NCBI GenBank assembly: GCA_040954595.2
Contig: CM082588.2
Coordinates: forward strand, 2,046,001 to 2,110,000
Direction of reading: 5' to 3'
Length of the DNA stretch: 64,000 nucleotides
From: Balanoglossus misakiensis
Lineage: Eukaryota; Hemichordata
Part shown: one piece after another, positions 38,721 through 49,986 of the stretch
How positions within the stretch are numbered: position 1 is the stretch's first letter
How the letters are laid out: each line of letters starts with the position of its first letter
Translations under genes and position numbers: made by a program
Notes under the pieces: model-generated
The model's database searches: none
What the model was told of the DNA's origin: nothing
What the model saw: only the letters and a program-made list of their open reading frames with translations

Positions 38721-39123
38721 TTATAAAGTTTTCAAATTGCCCATATCCCTTCAGCTACACCATTACCATTGAGCCTAAAATATTAATGTTAGTTGTTACG
38801 CGCAAGTTACTATGTTAGTGGTTACGCTTATAATTAGGCTGAAATGGTAAATCCGAAGATCACTGGACCCACAAGTTATGGAGTTAAAGCATGAACGCTG
38901 CGGCCGCATATGTGGAAAATCCATTGATCTTCAGACTGGCTGATCACTGAAAATTTGATGTGCATATCAATAAATAAAAATCCCCATACGACATTAAATA
39001 GGCATCATTCTGCCAGAAGTTGGACAAGTTGGACTTGACATCAATTTGCTTTGTGCTTGAATAAAAAAGAAATCGCTTACTTTTGAGTAAAATTTTGAAG
39101 TCATTTGAGATACAGTAAAAATT

Positions 39124-42100
39124 AGTCAATTTGTGTATAATTGTAAAATATTAACTTGCTCTCTCGTTGACATTACAATCTACTGTTACACTACAAAATA
39201 CAATAATTAAAACTGACAATAAAATGTTCATCATTAACAGTAACTACAATCTTCTGGTTTCTTCTTGGGCTGTATAAACCAAAGCATCTGATTTTCCAGT
39301 GAAGTGGGCACCATATCCAGTCTTGTTCTTTTCCATTACCAGTCTAGCTGTTTTCCAGTGAAGTGGGCACCATATCCAGTCTTGTTCTTCTCCATTACCA
39401 GTCTAGCTGTTTTCCAGTGAAGTGGGCACCATATCCAGTCTTGTTCTTCTCCATTACCAGTCTAGCTGTTTTCCAGTGAAGTGGGCACCATATCCAGTCT
39501 TGTTCTTCTCCATTACCAGTCTAGCTGTTTTCCAGTGAAGTGGGCACCATATCCAGTCTTGTTCTTTTCCATTACCAGTCTAGCTGTTTTCCAGTGAAGT
39601 GGGCACCATATCCAGTCTTGCTCTTCTCCATTACCAGTCTAGCTGTTTTCCAGTGAAGTGGGCACCGTATCCAGTCTTGTTCTTCTCCATTACCAGTCTA
39701 GCTGTTTTCCAGTGAAGTGGGCACCATATCCAGTCTTGTTCTTCTCCATTACCAGTCTAGCTGTTTTCCAGTGAAGTGGGGCACCATATCCAGTCTTGTT
39801 CTTTTCCATTACCAGTCTAGCTGTTTTCCAGTGAAGTGGGCACCATATCCAGTCTTGTTTTTTCCATTACTAGTCTAGCTGTAAAAAATAGTCAATTTGT
39901 GTATAATTGTAAAATATTAACTTGCTCTCTCTTTGACATTACAATCTACTGTTACACTACAAAATACAATAATTAAAACTGACAATAAAATGTTCATCAT
40001 TAACAGTAACTACAATCTTCTGGTTTCTTCTTGGGCTGTATAAACCAAAGCATCTGATTTTCCAGTGAAGTGGGCACCATATCCAGTCTTGTTCTTTTCC
40101 ATTACCAGTCTAGCTGTTTTCCAGTGAAGTGGGCACCATATCCAGTCTTGTTCTTTTCCATTACCAGTCTAGCTGTTTTCCAGTGAAGTGGGCACCATAT
40201 CCAGTCTTGTTCTTCTCCATTACCAGTCTAGCTGTTTTCCAGTGAAGTGGGCACCATATCCAGTCTTGTTCTTCTCCATTACCAGTCTAGCTGTTTTCCA
40301 GTGAAGTGGGCACCATATCCAGTCTTGTTCTTCTCCATTACCAGTCTAGCTGTTTTCCAGTGAAGTGGGCACCATATCCAGTCTTGTTCTTCTCCATTAC
40401 CAGTCTAGCTGTTTTCCAGTGAAGTGGGCACCATATCCAGTCTTGTTCTTCTCCATTACCAGTCTAGTTGTTTTCCAGTGAAGTGGGCACCATATCCAGT
40501 CTTGTTCTTCTCCATTACCAGTCTAGCTGTTTTCCAGTGAAGTGGGCACCATATCCAGTCTTGTTCTTTTCCATTACCAGTCTAGCTGTTTTCCAGTGAA
40601 GTGGGCACCATATCCAGTCTTGTTCTTTTCCATTACCAGTCTAGCTGTAAAAAATAGTCAATTTGTGTATAATTGTAAAATATTAACTTGCTCTCTCTTT
40701 GACATTACAATCTACTGTTACACTACAAAATACAATAATTAAATCTGACAATAAAATGTTCATCATTAACAGTAACTACAATCTTCTGGTTTCTTCTTGG
40801 GCTGTATAAACCAAAGCATCTGATTTTCCAGTGAAGTGGGCACCATATCCAGTCTTGTTCTTTTCCATTACCAGTCTAGCTGTTTTCCAGTGAAGTGGGC
40901 ACCATATCCAGTCTTGTTCTTCTCCATTACCAGTCTAGCTGTTTTCCAGTGAAGTGGGCACCATATCCAGTCTTGTTCTTCTCCATTACCAGTCTAGCTG
41001 TTTTCCAGTGAAGTGGGCACCATATCCAGTCTTGTTCTTCTCCATTACCAGTCTAGCTGTTTTCCAGTGAAGTGGGCACCATATCCAGTCTTGTTCTTCT
41101 CCATTACCAGTCTAGCTGTTTTCCAGTGAAGTGGGCACCATATCCAGTCTTGTTCTTCTCCATTACCAGTCTAGCTGTTTTCCAGTGAAGTGGGCACCAT
41201 ATCCAGTGTTGTTCTTCTCCATTACCAGTCTAGCTGTTTTCCAGTGAAGTGGGCACCATATCCAGTCTTGTTCTTCTCCATTACCAGTCTAGCTGTTTTC
41301 CAGTGAAGTGGGCACCATATCCAGTCTTGTTCTTCTCCATTACCAGTCTAGCTGTTTTCCAGTGAAGTGGGCACCATATCCAGTCTTGTTCTTTTCCATT
41401 ACCAGTCTAGCTGTTTTCCAGTGAAGTGGGCACCATATCCAGTCTTGTTCTTTTCCATTACCAGTCTAGCTGTAAAAAATAGTCAATTTGTGTATAATTG
41501 TAAAATATTAACTTGCTCTCTCTTTGACATTACAATCTACTGTTACACTACAAAATACAATAATTTAAACTGACAATAAAATGTTCATCATTAACAGTAA
41601 CTACAATCTTCTGGTTTCTTCTTGGGCTGTATAAACCAAAGCATCTGATTTTCCAGTGAAGTGGGCACCATATCCAGTCTTGTTGTTTTCCATTACCAGT
41701 CTAGCTGTTTTCCAGTGAAGTGGGCACCATATCCAGTCTTGTTCTTTTCCATTACCAGTCTAGCTGTTTTCCAGTGAAGTGGGCACCATATCCAGTCTTG
41801 TTCTTCTCCATTACCAGTCTAGCTGTTTTCCAGTGAAGTGGGCACCATATCCAGTCTTGTTCTTCTCCATTACCAGTCTAGCTGTTTTCCAGTGAAGTGG
41901 GCACCATATCCAGTCTTGTTCTTCTCCATTACCAGTCTAGCTGTTTTCCAGTGAAGTGGGCACCATATCCAGTCTTGTTCTTCTCCATTACCAGTCTAGC
42001 TGTTTTCCAGTGAAGTGGGCACCATATCCAGTCTTGTTCTTCTCCATTACCAGTCTAGCTGTTTTCCAGTGAAGTGGGCACCATATCCAGTGTTGTTCTT

Positions 42101-43111
42101 CTCCATTACCAGTCTAGCTGTTTTCCAGTGAAGTGGGCACCATATCCAGTCTTGTTCTTCTCCATTACCAGTCTAGCTGTTTTCCAGTGAAGTGGGCACC
42201 ATATCCAGTCTTGTTCTTCTCCATTACCAGTCTAGCTGTTTTCCAGTGAAGTGGGCACCATATCCAGTCTTGTTCTTTTCCATTACCAGTCTAGCTGTTT
42301 TCCAGTGAAGTGGGCACCATATCCAGTCTTGTTCTTTTCCATTACCAGTCTAGCTGTAAAAAATAGTCAATTTGTGTATAATTGTAAAATATTAACTTGC
42401 TCTCTCTTTGACATTACAATCTACTGTTACACTACAAAATACAATAATTTAAACTGACAATAAAATGTTCATCATTAACAGTAACTACAATCTTCTGGTT
42501 TCTTCTTGGGCTGTATAAACCAAAGCATCTGATTTTCCAGTGAAGTGGGCACCATATCCAGTCTTGTTGTTTTCCATTACCAGTCTAGCTGTTTTCCAGT
42601 GAAGTGGGCACCATATCCAGTCTTGTTCTTTTCCATTACCAGTCTAGCTGTTTTCCAGTGAAGTGGGCACCATATCCAGTCTTGTTCTTCTCCATTACCA
42701 GTCTAGCTGTTTTCCAGTGAAGTGGGCACCATATCCAGTCTTGTTCTTCTCCATTACCAGTCTAGCTGTTTTCCAGTGAAGTGGGCACCATATCCAGTCT
42801 TGTTCTTCTCCATTACCAGTCTAGCTGTTTTCCAGTGAAGTGGGCACCATATCCAGTCTTGTTCTTCTCCATTACCAGTCTAGCTGTTTTCCAGTGAAGT
42901 GGGCACCATATCCAGTCTTGTTCTTTTCCATTACCAGTCTAGCTGTTTTTCAGTGAAGTGGACACCATATCCAGTCTTGCTGTTTTCCATAACCAGTCTA
43001 GCTGTTTTCCGATGCAGTGGGAACCATATCCAGTCAGTTTTCCAGCGGAGTGGGAACCATATCCAGTCCAGCTGATTTCCAGTGAAGTGGGATCCATATC
43101 CAGTCTAGCTG
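39124..43111 (+). repeat. Higher-order minisatellite: 59-bp monomers with a recurring ~165-bp linker
   Basis: The basic unit is 59 bases (TTTTCCAGTGAAGTGGGCAC, then CATATCCAGTCTTGTTCTT and CCATTACCAGTCTAGCTG). Runs of about 10-12 units are separated by a non-homologous linker that starts AGTCAATTTGTGTATAATTG and ends CAAAGCATCTG. The linker begins at 39124, 39890, 40656, 41481 and 42365, so the larger repeats are 766, 766, 825 and 884 bases, growing by exactly one 59-base monomer each time. Monomers are nearly identical inside blocks, with a C/T variant (CTTCTC or CTTTTC) recurring at fixed places. The last block decays from about 42940 to 43111. Identical open frames in the blocks are by-products of the repeat. 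Confidence 0.96.
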
Positions 43112-43469
43112 TAATAACTTACAAGCATGCATTGAAAGAGACAAAATAAACATCTTTGAATCCATCACCTCTGTATGCGTTGTTGAAATTTGCTTTAACG
43201 ATTCGACACTTTACCTGGTGAGTACCACTTTTCACATCTTTACCTGGAAACCCGTACATGTACATCATCCCAGCCACAGAAATCTGCAATCTGTAATAAC
43301 TTACAAGAAACTGTTAAGCATGCATTGTGTTTTACAAACCCCCTCTGCTTTACTTTACCAAACTTTAATTAGTATCTGAAATGAAGAAGAAAAAATATGT
43401 TACATCATCTGTTGGGATATTTGAAGAGAATTTCATGAAAAATACTGATCACCATTAAACAACCATCAA
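43112..43469. other. Short unique stretch between two arrays
   Basis: No gene or array is seen. The phrase CTGTAATAACTTACAAG occurs at about 43109 and 43291, a minor local duplication with GCATGCATTG following in both places. Confidence 0.4.
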
Positions 43470-44825
43470 TTCAAACAGCCAATGTATCTTTATCCCCATT
43501 TATCTTAAGCACCCAATATTAGTTTTACCCTTGATAACCCCTACACATCTCTCTATTCTCCTTTGGGAGAAGGAAAAGTATTTTACACAATATTACACAT
43601 TTATAGCAATATATTTGCTGTTGCTATAGACACCACACTATGTATACAACTCCCCTTTATCTTAAGTATCCAAGTTTACCCTTGATTAACCCAACACATC
43701 TCCCTATTCTCCTCTGGAGAATGAAAAGTTTTTTTGCACAATATTACAAATTTATAGCAATATATTTGCTGTTGCTATAGACACCACACTTTGTTTACAA
43801 CCCCCTTTAACTTAAGCACCCAATTTTACCCTTGATTAACCCAAGACATCTCCCTATTCTCCTCTGGAGAATGAAAAGTTTTTTACACAATATTACACAT
43901 TTATAGCAATATATTTGCTGTTTCTATAGACACCACACTATGTATACAACCCCCCTTTATCTTAAGTATCCAATTTTACCCTTGATTAACCCAACACATC
44001 TCCCTATTCTCCTTTGGGAGAATGAAAAGTTTTTTTGCACAATATGACACATTTATAGCAATATATTTGCTGTTGCTATAGACACCACACTATGTTTACA
44101 ACCCCCTTTATCTTAAGCACCCAATTTTACCCTTGATTAACCCAACACATCTCCCTATTCTCCTTTGGGAGAATGAAAAGTTTTTTTGCACAATATTACA
44201 CATTTATAGCAATATATTTGCTGTTGCTATAGACACCACACTTTGTTTACAACCCCCCTTTATCTTAAGCACCCAATTTTACCCTTGATTAACCCAACAC
44301 ATCTCCCTATTCTCCTTTGGGAGAATGAAAAGTTTTTTTGCACAATATTACACATTTATAGCAATATATTTGCTGTTGCTATAGATACCACACTTTGTTT
44401 ACAACCCCCCTTTATCTTAAGCACCCAATTTTACCCTTGATTAACCCAACACATCTCCCTATTCTCCTTTGGGAGAATGAAAAGTTTTTTTGCACAATAT
44501 TACACATTTATAGCAATATATTTGCTGTTGCTATAGACACCACACTATGTTTACAACCCCCCTTTATCTTAAGCACCCAATTTTACCCTTGATTAACCCA
44601 ACACATCTCCCTATTCTCCTTTGGGAGAATGAAAAGTTTTTTTGCACAATATTACACATTTATAGCAATATATTTGCTGTTGCTATAGACACCACACTTT
44701 GTTTACAACCCCCCTTTATCTTAAGCACCCAATTTTACCCTTGATAACCCCAACACATCTCCCTATTCTCCTTTGAGAGAATGAAAAGTTTTTAACACAA
44801 TATATACATTTATATTTAATATGAA
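43470..44825 (+). repeat. ~152-bp satellite array, about nine copies, each with a small hairpin
   Basis: The recurring ATTCTCC box falls at about 43555, 43706, 43856, 44006, 44157, 44309, 44461, 44613 and 44765, so spacing is 150-152 bases and exactly 152 in the last four intervals. Each unit includes CCCAATTTTACCCTTGATTA, a hairpin ATTCTCC-loop-GGAGAAT, a T run and TAGCAATATATTTGCTGTTG. Copies in the right half are almost identical; the left ones are more diverged. The three identical 65-codon open frames are by-products of the repeat. Confidence 0.95.
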
Positions 44826-45036
44826 AATTTCCCAACCCCTTTCAATTGCACTTTTTAAGATATCAAAACCATATCAGTTATTACACATGGGTCTAAACTA
44901 CTAACCAATCACAAAGTCAATTGTATCAAAATGAAGTCTGCCTACCTCTGATTGGTTAAACCACAAGAACAAAAGACACGTCATCACCAGGCGCCGAGTT
45001 GTCGTCGCGTCACTGAGATTCTTCGCTCGTTGGCAA

Positions 45037-45197
45037 CAATTTCTCCCGCCATGGCGTTGGTTCTTCGGAAGTTGGCAGCATTTCCCCCGACATGGCGTTG
45101 GTTCTTCGGAAGTTTGCAGCATTTCCCCCGACATGGCATTGGTTCTTCGGAAGTTGGCAGCATTTCCCCCGATATGGCGTTGGTTTTTCGGAAGGCC
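45037..45197 (+). repeat. 41-bp tandem repeat, about four copies
   Basis: The phrase TTCTTCGGAAGTTGGCAGCA, then TTTCCCCCGACATGGCGTTG, recurs with a spacing of 41 bases at 45061, 45102, 45143 and 45184, with a partial copy before. Because 41 is not a multiple of three, open frames across it on either strand do not keep one repeating peptide. Confidence 0.93.
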
Positions 45198-48100
45198 TGA
45201 AAGCAAAAATGAAACTATTAATATGTGGCTCCTATCAATTAAAATTAAACTATTACATATTTATATACATGTATATAAATAAGGAAGGTCTCGCTCGCTC
45301 TGCGCTACACAGGACCGCTCGTCGCGGCCTGCCAGATACAATGTATCTCGAATAGTGAAAATATTTTGAATTTAAAAAAGAATACGAAGATTTTATTTTA
45401 AAAAGCACACGTTTCACATTTAATGGGGACATATTATAGTCACTGCTTTCTGCCTCGCATTTCGCGGAAAAACGCAATGTTTACTCCGCTGTGGACGCAG
45501 ACGACGGACGACCATGCTATTTTGGCGCATGTGACGGACCGTCAATTTGAACTGACGTTCTTTGACAAAAATGCGAAGTCTATCATAAATACGACACACC
45601 ACAATGATGAAAAGCTGTAAGCACGATAATAATAACCTCATATTCCATAAAATTTTTGTAAAACTTTTAAAACGTAAGTTTGGAAATGGAATACAAATTT
45701 AGCTTCACCAGTTTGAAGAAGCAGACGACATGTGACATGTGACCGCGCCATGTTCACCAAAGTTGAACATAAAAAGTCGCCGTTCTTGGGAAAAAATGAT
45801 TTCTCATAAATACCACAACGACGAAAATCTTCGATCATTGGTCACAATTCCTGGCGAGTTTGCCAAAATCAACAAATATACTATACATTTGTAAAATTTG
45901 AAATTAGACTTAAATCTTTTAGGCTAGAACACATATTAACATGTACGTACCTTCCAATCTTCAATCTTCAACTGCCCAAATTCTACACGTTCAAACTTTT
46001 TATGAATATTCATGAAGACATCTCCTTAATTGGCAGTTCATATACGCGATCATAATAGAATTTGGCCAATCACGACCGTGATTTTGATAGGCCAGTGCAC
46101 GCCCCCTAGCTTACTGTGCGTGATATAGTTTCGTCACTCCGCGTGCTAGGATTCCTTATTTTTGTGGTAAAAAGTATTGTTTACGATATATCGATAAATT
46201 GCAACATTTGGGTGACCTTGAGGTGACCCATGACCTTCTTTCCAATATCAGCATCCTGTGCACAAATCATAGGATGGACCACTTGATGAAGTCTAATGCC
46301 TTTCCCTAATTCTTGGCTAACCAAGGGTTTGAAGTCTGTTTTTTTCTTGGACATGGACCAGTATGGAACCAACATTTTTTGACAAAATCTGTTCTGACCT
46401 TGGGGTAACTGTTGACCTATGTTCCCACCTACTTGTTATTGGTGGGATCTACTTGGACCCCAGTAACTTTGCTTGCAGCTTTAATTAACCACCACATACA
46501 AAAACATGGTTTTTTCCTTTTATTTTTTCAAAAGCAGATAAAAACCCTTACAACAACATCAGTAAAGTTTCTTCACACTGTACACACACAAAATATCATA
46601 ACATTACACAAAATGTGGGAAGCTTAGTGGTAAAAAAAATCAGTTGATGAAAACATAAACTATGCAATTTTTAATCAAAGCACGGCAATTTATTTACAAA
46701 AATATACACACTATCATTCTAGGCAGTTAGTGCCGGCATTAAAATATCACCCTAAATTACAATTTCACTGCAGAATTCATAAATGGCCTTTTTCATATTT
46801 ATAGCAACGAATACACATACATCATGTAATTAAAAATCTGTTACATTTATGCACAAACACCAGAAAAGTGTCAGTATGTAATTATATTTTTGCTACATTT
46901 CTTTTATTTATCAATTGAACCTTTGACCCCTGTCTGGAAGAAAACTTCCGAATGGCATCACAAGTCACCAGGAGGTCAGGGTGCAAAGGTTACAGGAGAC
47001 AGAATAATTAAAGCTTTCTAGACAAGACCAGCTTGACAAGTAGCCAGGTAAAATTTTAAGACAAAGTCTCAAAAAGTAGGTTGGCCTTATGGAATGGACG
47101 GGATGAAACTGTAATTATTACAGATACAACAGAAAACAGAATCTAAAGTCAAAACAGAACATTAACACTTTGTGGATTTATAATTTGTTGATTGAATGAT
47201 CACAGAAAGAGAAAAAAATAATTTTACTACGTCTTGAAAGTTCAATTCATTTATAATCATAACCTTTTATTGTTGATAAAATCTATAAAATGATCTGTCG
47301 ATTTTTTTCTGAGAGATATACTAAATTATTATGACTCAACATCATACAATCTGCCAAGTGCTGTGATTGGTGGATAGTGGCTAATGTATGTGTAAGCAAA
47401 CCTGACTGGTTCAGGTCATCAACAAACTCATCCAATCACATACATTTAACATTGCTCATGTGACAATAATAACCAATCTGATTGGATTATAGTTCCGCCC
47501 AATTATATGCACCACGATTTATAGAAGTCTATTTCAGTACGAGGTGCAAACAGAGACTTATTGTTTTGTTTTTTTCTTTTCATTTCACTACAATATTAGC
47601 ACACACTTAAAATTATTAAACAAATCATAACTTGCATCGTCTAACAGTCTTTTTTTTTCAAAAGAAGAAGGTAAATTGCAGCAAAAAACAACACAATGTT
47701 CAGACTTGCTGGTAAAATTTTCATATTTCCTTCCTCATGTTTAGATAATAGTAGTAGACAAAAGTTTGCAATTACTCAAAACTATTTCCTCATTAAATAT
47801 ACATATTTGATGTAGTTTTGTTCTCAATAGCGAAGATGAGGAATCATTAATATTTTATCAAACTTCACCATCATTGTGTAAATATTGGCCACTTATCCGG
47901 CCGGCCTCTACAGTGCATGGTGACACTCTAATTACAAGTGACAGCCTGTAAAACATGTAAAACCGATACTACTGCTCTTCTCAGTGGCAGATATTTAAAC
48001 AGCATGCTAAAACCCTGCCACCCCCATTCTTTAAGTGAGCAGGTCTAACATTCTCATCAAATATAAATGGATTGAACCACATCATGGGAGTGAAAGGGGG

Positions 48101-49986
48101 AAGCATTAAAAGATTAATAATGTGTTGCAGAAAACAAAACCTTCACCCAGACAACTCAAGAATAAAAAATATGTAATTTTGGGGGATAAATGTGAATATC
48201 TTTGGGCACATTTTGTTCGTGAATATGAATTATATTACAATAGACGTACACCAATGACTGATTTACATGTCAAGGTGAAAGTGTGACTAAGGCCAAACTC
48301 TCAGTTGTCAAGGTTTTGCTGATTACATCATTGAGGCACATTACATCACTTAGTGAAATCAACTCCAGTTTATGAAATATTGTTGCGAGTGGCTTCTGTA
48401 AGTTTTTTTGGAGAAGAAAGAAAAGGAAGTATAAACACACTTGGATGGACTGAAACACAGCTATTGTATGAGACTAAAGAAAATTCTAACTAGAAGAAAA
48501 ATATTGGTAAACGGACGGTTAGTGGTAGTACGAAATAAAGTTGTTAGTTGAGGATGGTTAGCGAGGGTAAGATGTGGTTAATGGATATGTCACAGAACTG
48601 GACATAAGACATAAGAAGTAAACTTAGGCTTCATATCAGAAAACTTACGAGATCACAAGTCAAGTTAACCACTATGAAATAAGAAAACACAGGACGGAAA
48701 ATGGTTGAAAGAAAAAAGACTGAACCAGACTTTCTGACAAGTCAACCATTTAAAGGATCAAAGCTTATTTTTCAGTGGTGAGAACAAAATGAAAAGTTAT
48801 TGCAGTAGGACGGGATGTGTGCAAGGTTTGAATAATGTGTCTTTTCTAGGAATAAGTGAACATTCACATGGACAGATACTACTGACTTAAGAGGGTAACT
48901 CTCTCAGCTACAGCAACAGTACTTAAAGTTTTATACCGTGTAAGCTGAAGTAAATGTGTTTCTCAGTTGGAGGGAATCGAGTAAAATGCACCTCAGTGAC
49001 GGCATTCTCAGATAAATGAAACTCCTTTTTCACACTCCAGTCTTTACCAATGTTCAAAAACAAACTGTGTACTTTTGTGAATTTTAGCCATTTGGAGATT
49101 TGACCCAAATTTTTCCATGGTGACAACCAATATTTTTCTTACAATTTGAAAGAAAATGACATAAGTGTTGTTTCATAAAGGTTTAAGACTGCCATTTCTG
49201 AGGTGCGTAGGTACATGTATGTTAAACTAAGTGCAAAGATGGGAATTTGTTACAGAGGGACGGAAGAGGCTTTATACCAACTACATGAATAACTTTGAAA
49301 TAGCAGTGTGTTTTTATGGAAGGATAGGAGTTCTAAGAAAGAAAAAAGGACGGCAAAAGCTAAGTGTAGCGTGACAAAGTCAAGTCTGTCGATAAAGGGA
49401 CAAAGTTGCTAACGTGTGGAAGGACGGGATCTACTCTGACCATTGCTCTGGTCAGAAACTTCAAACACTGTGCTAAAAGTGGAAAGGGACGGTTAGTTTG
49501 AAAGGAGAGTAAGACTATAGTAAATGTGACTTTATGGAGTTGTGACAGTAAGGAAGATTGTTTGCTTCAATCAAAATAAAACCGAAGGATTTGTTGACTG
49601 GAAATTTGGAATAATTGGTGCAAATCACAGAACAAAAAATTTGGATCTAGTTTGCAAAATTTATGCAAACTTCATCTGTACTCATCCTTGTATTTTGTTG
49701 TTGTTATCACTTGGACTGCAATGCGCTATCTCTCTCTTTTAGGGGTTCAAAGAAATACTTGGACGTCAATGTTGAAATTCTAACCCAAAAATCATATGAC
49801 TTGAAATTTCACTGGTGTACTCAAGACCTAACACTGGCACTCAAGTTAAGAGACGAAAGACATAACAATTATTCAAGAGAATCGAAAGTACTGGAAATAA
49901 CTGTAGGGAGACAATCTTGTTACATTCTATAACATTAGAAATAGGATTTGTATCTGACACTTTGGGAGTGTTTGGGAGTGCTTGCA
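45198..49986. other. Non-coding stretch between the arrays and ARMC2
   Basis: No gene is firmly supported. The 45477-45616 stretch could be an isolated first exon (ATG in good context, then GTAAGC donor) but no continuation was found. From about 47.1 to 49.5 kb the sequence is AT-rich with repeated GGACGG motifs and a hairpin at 49435-49456. The part next to 49987 is probably the 3' UTR and flank of ARMC2, which reads leftward. Confidence 0.4.

Noticed and set aside
40542-42457. Three identical open frames (about 66-68 codons)
   Set aside because: They arise from the repeated minisatellite monomer and linker, with no splice context or conservation independent of the repeat.
39280-43000. CRISPR-like array of regular repeats
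   Set aside because: Adjacent units are identical along their whole 59 bases; there are no unique spacers and the genome is animal. It is a minisatellite.
44243-44744. Three identical 65-codon open frames
   Set aside because: They are the 152-base satellite read in one frame; the array has 150-151-base units elsewhere that break the frame.
44901-45206. 101-codon minus-strand frame with repeated SEEPTPCRGK-like peptides
   Set aside because: It lies over a 41-base tandem repeat; 41 is not a multiple of three, so each copy is read in a different frame.
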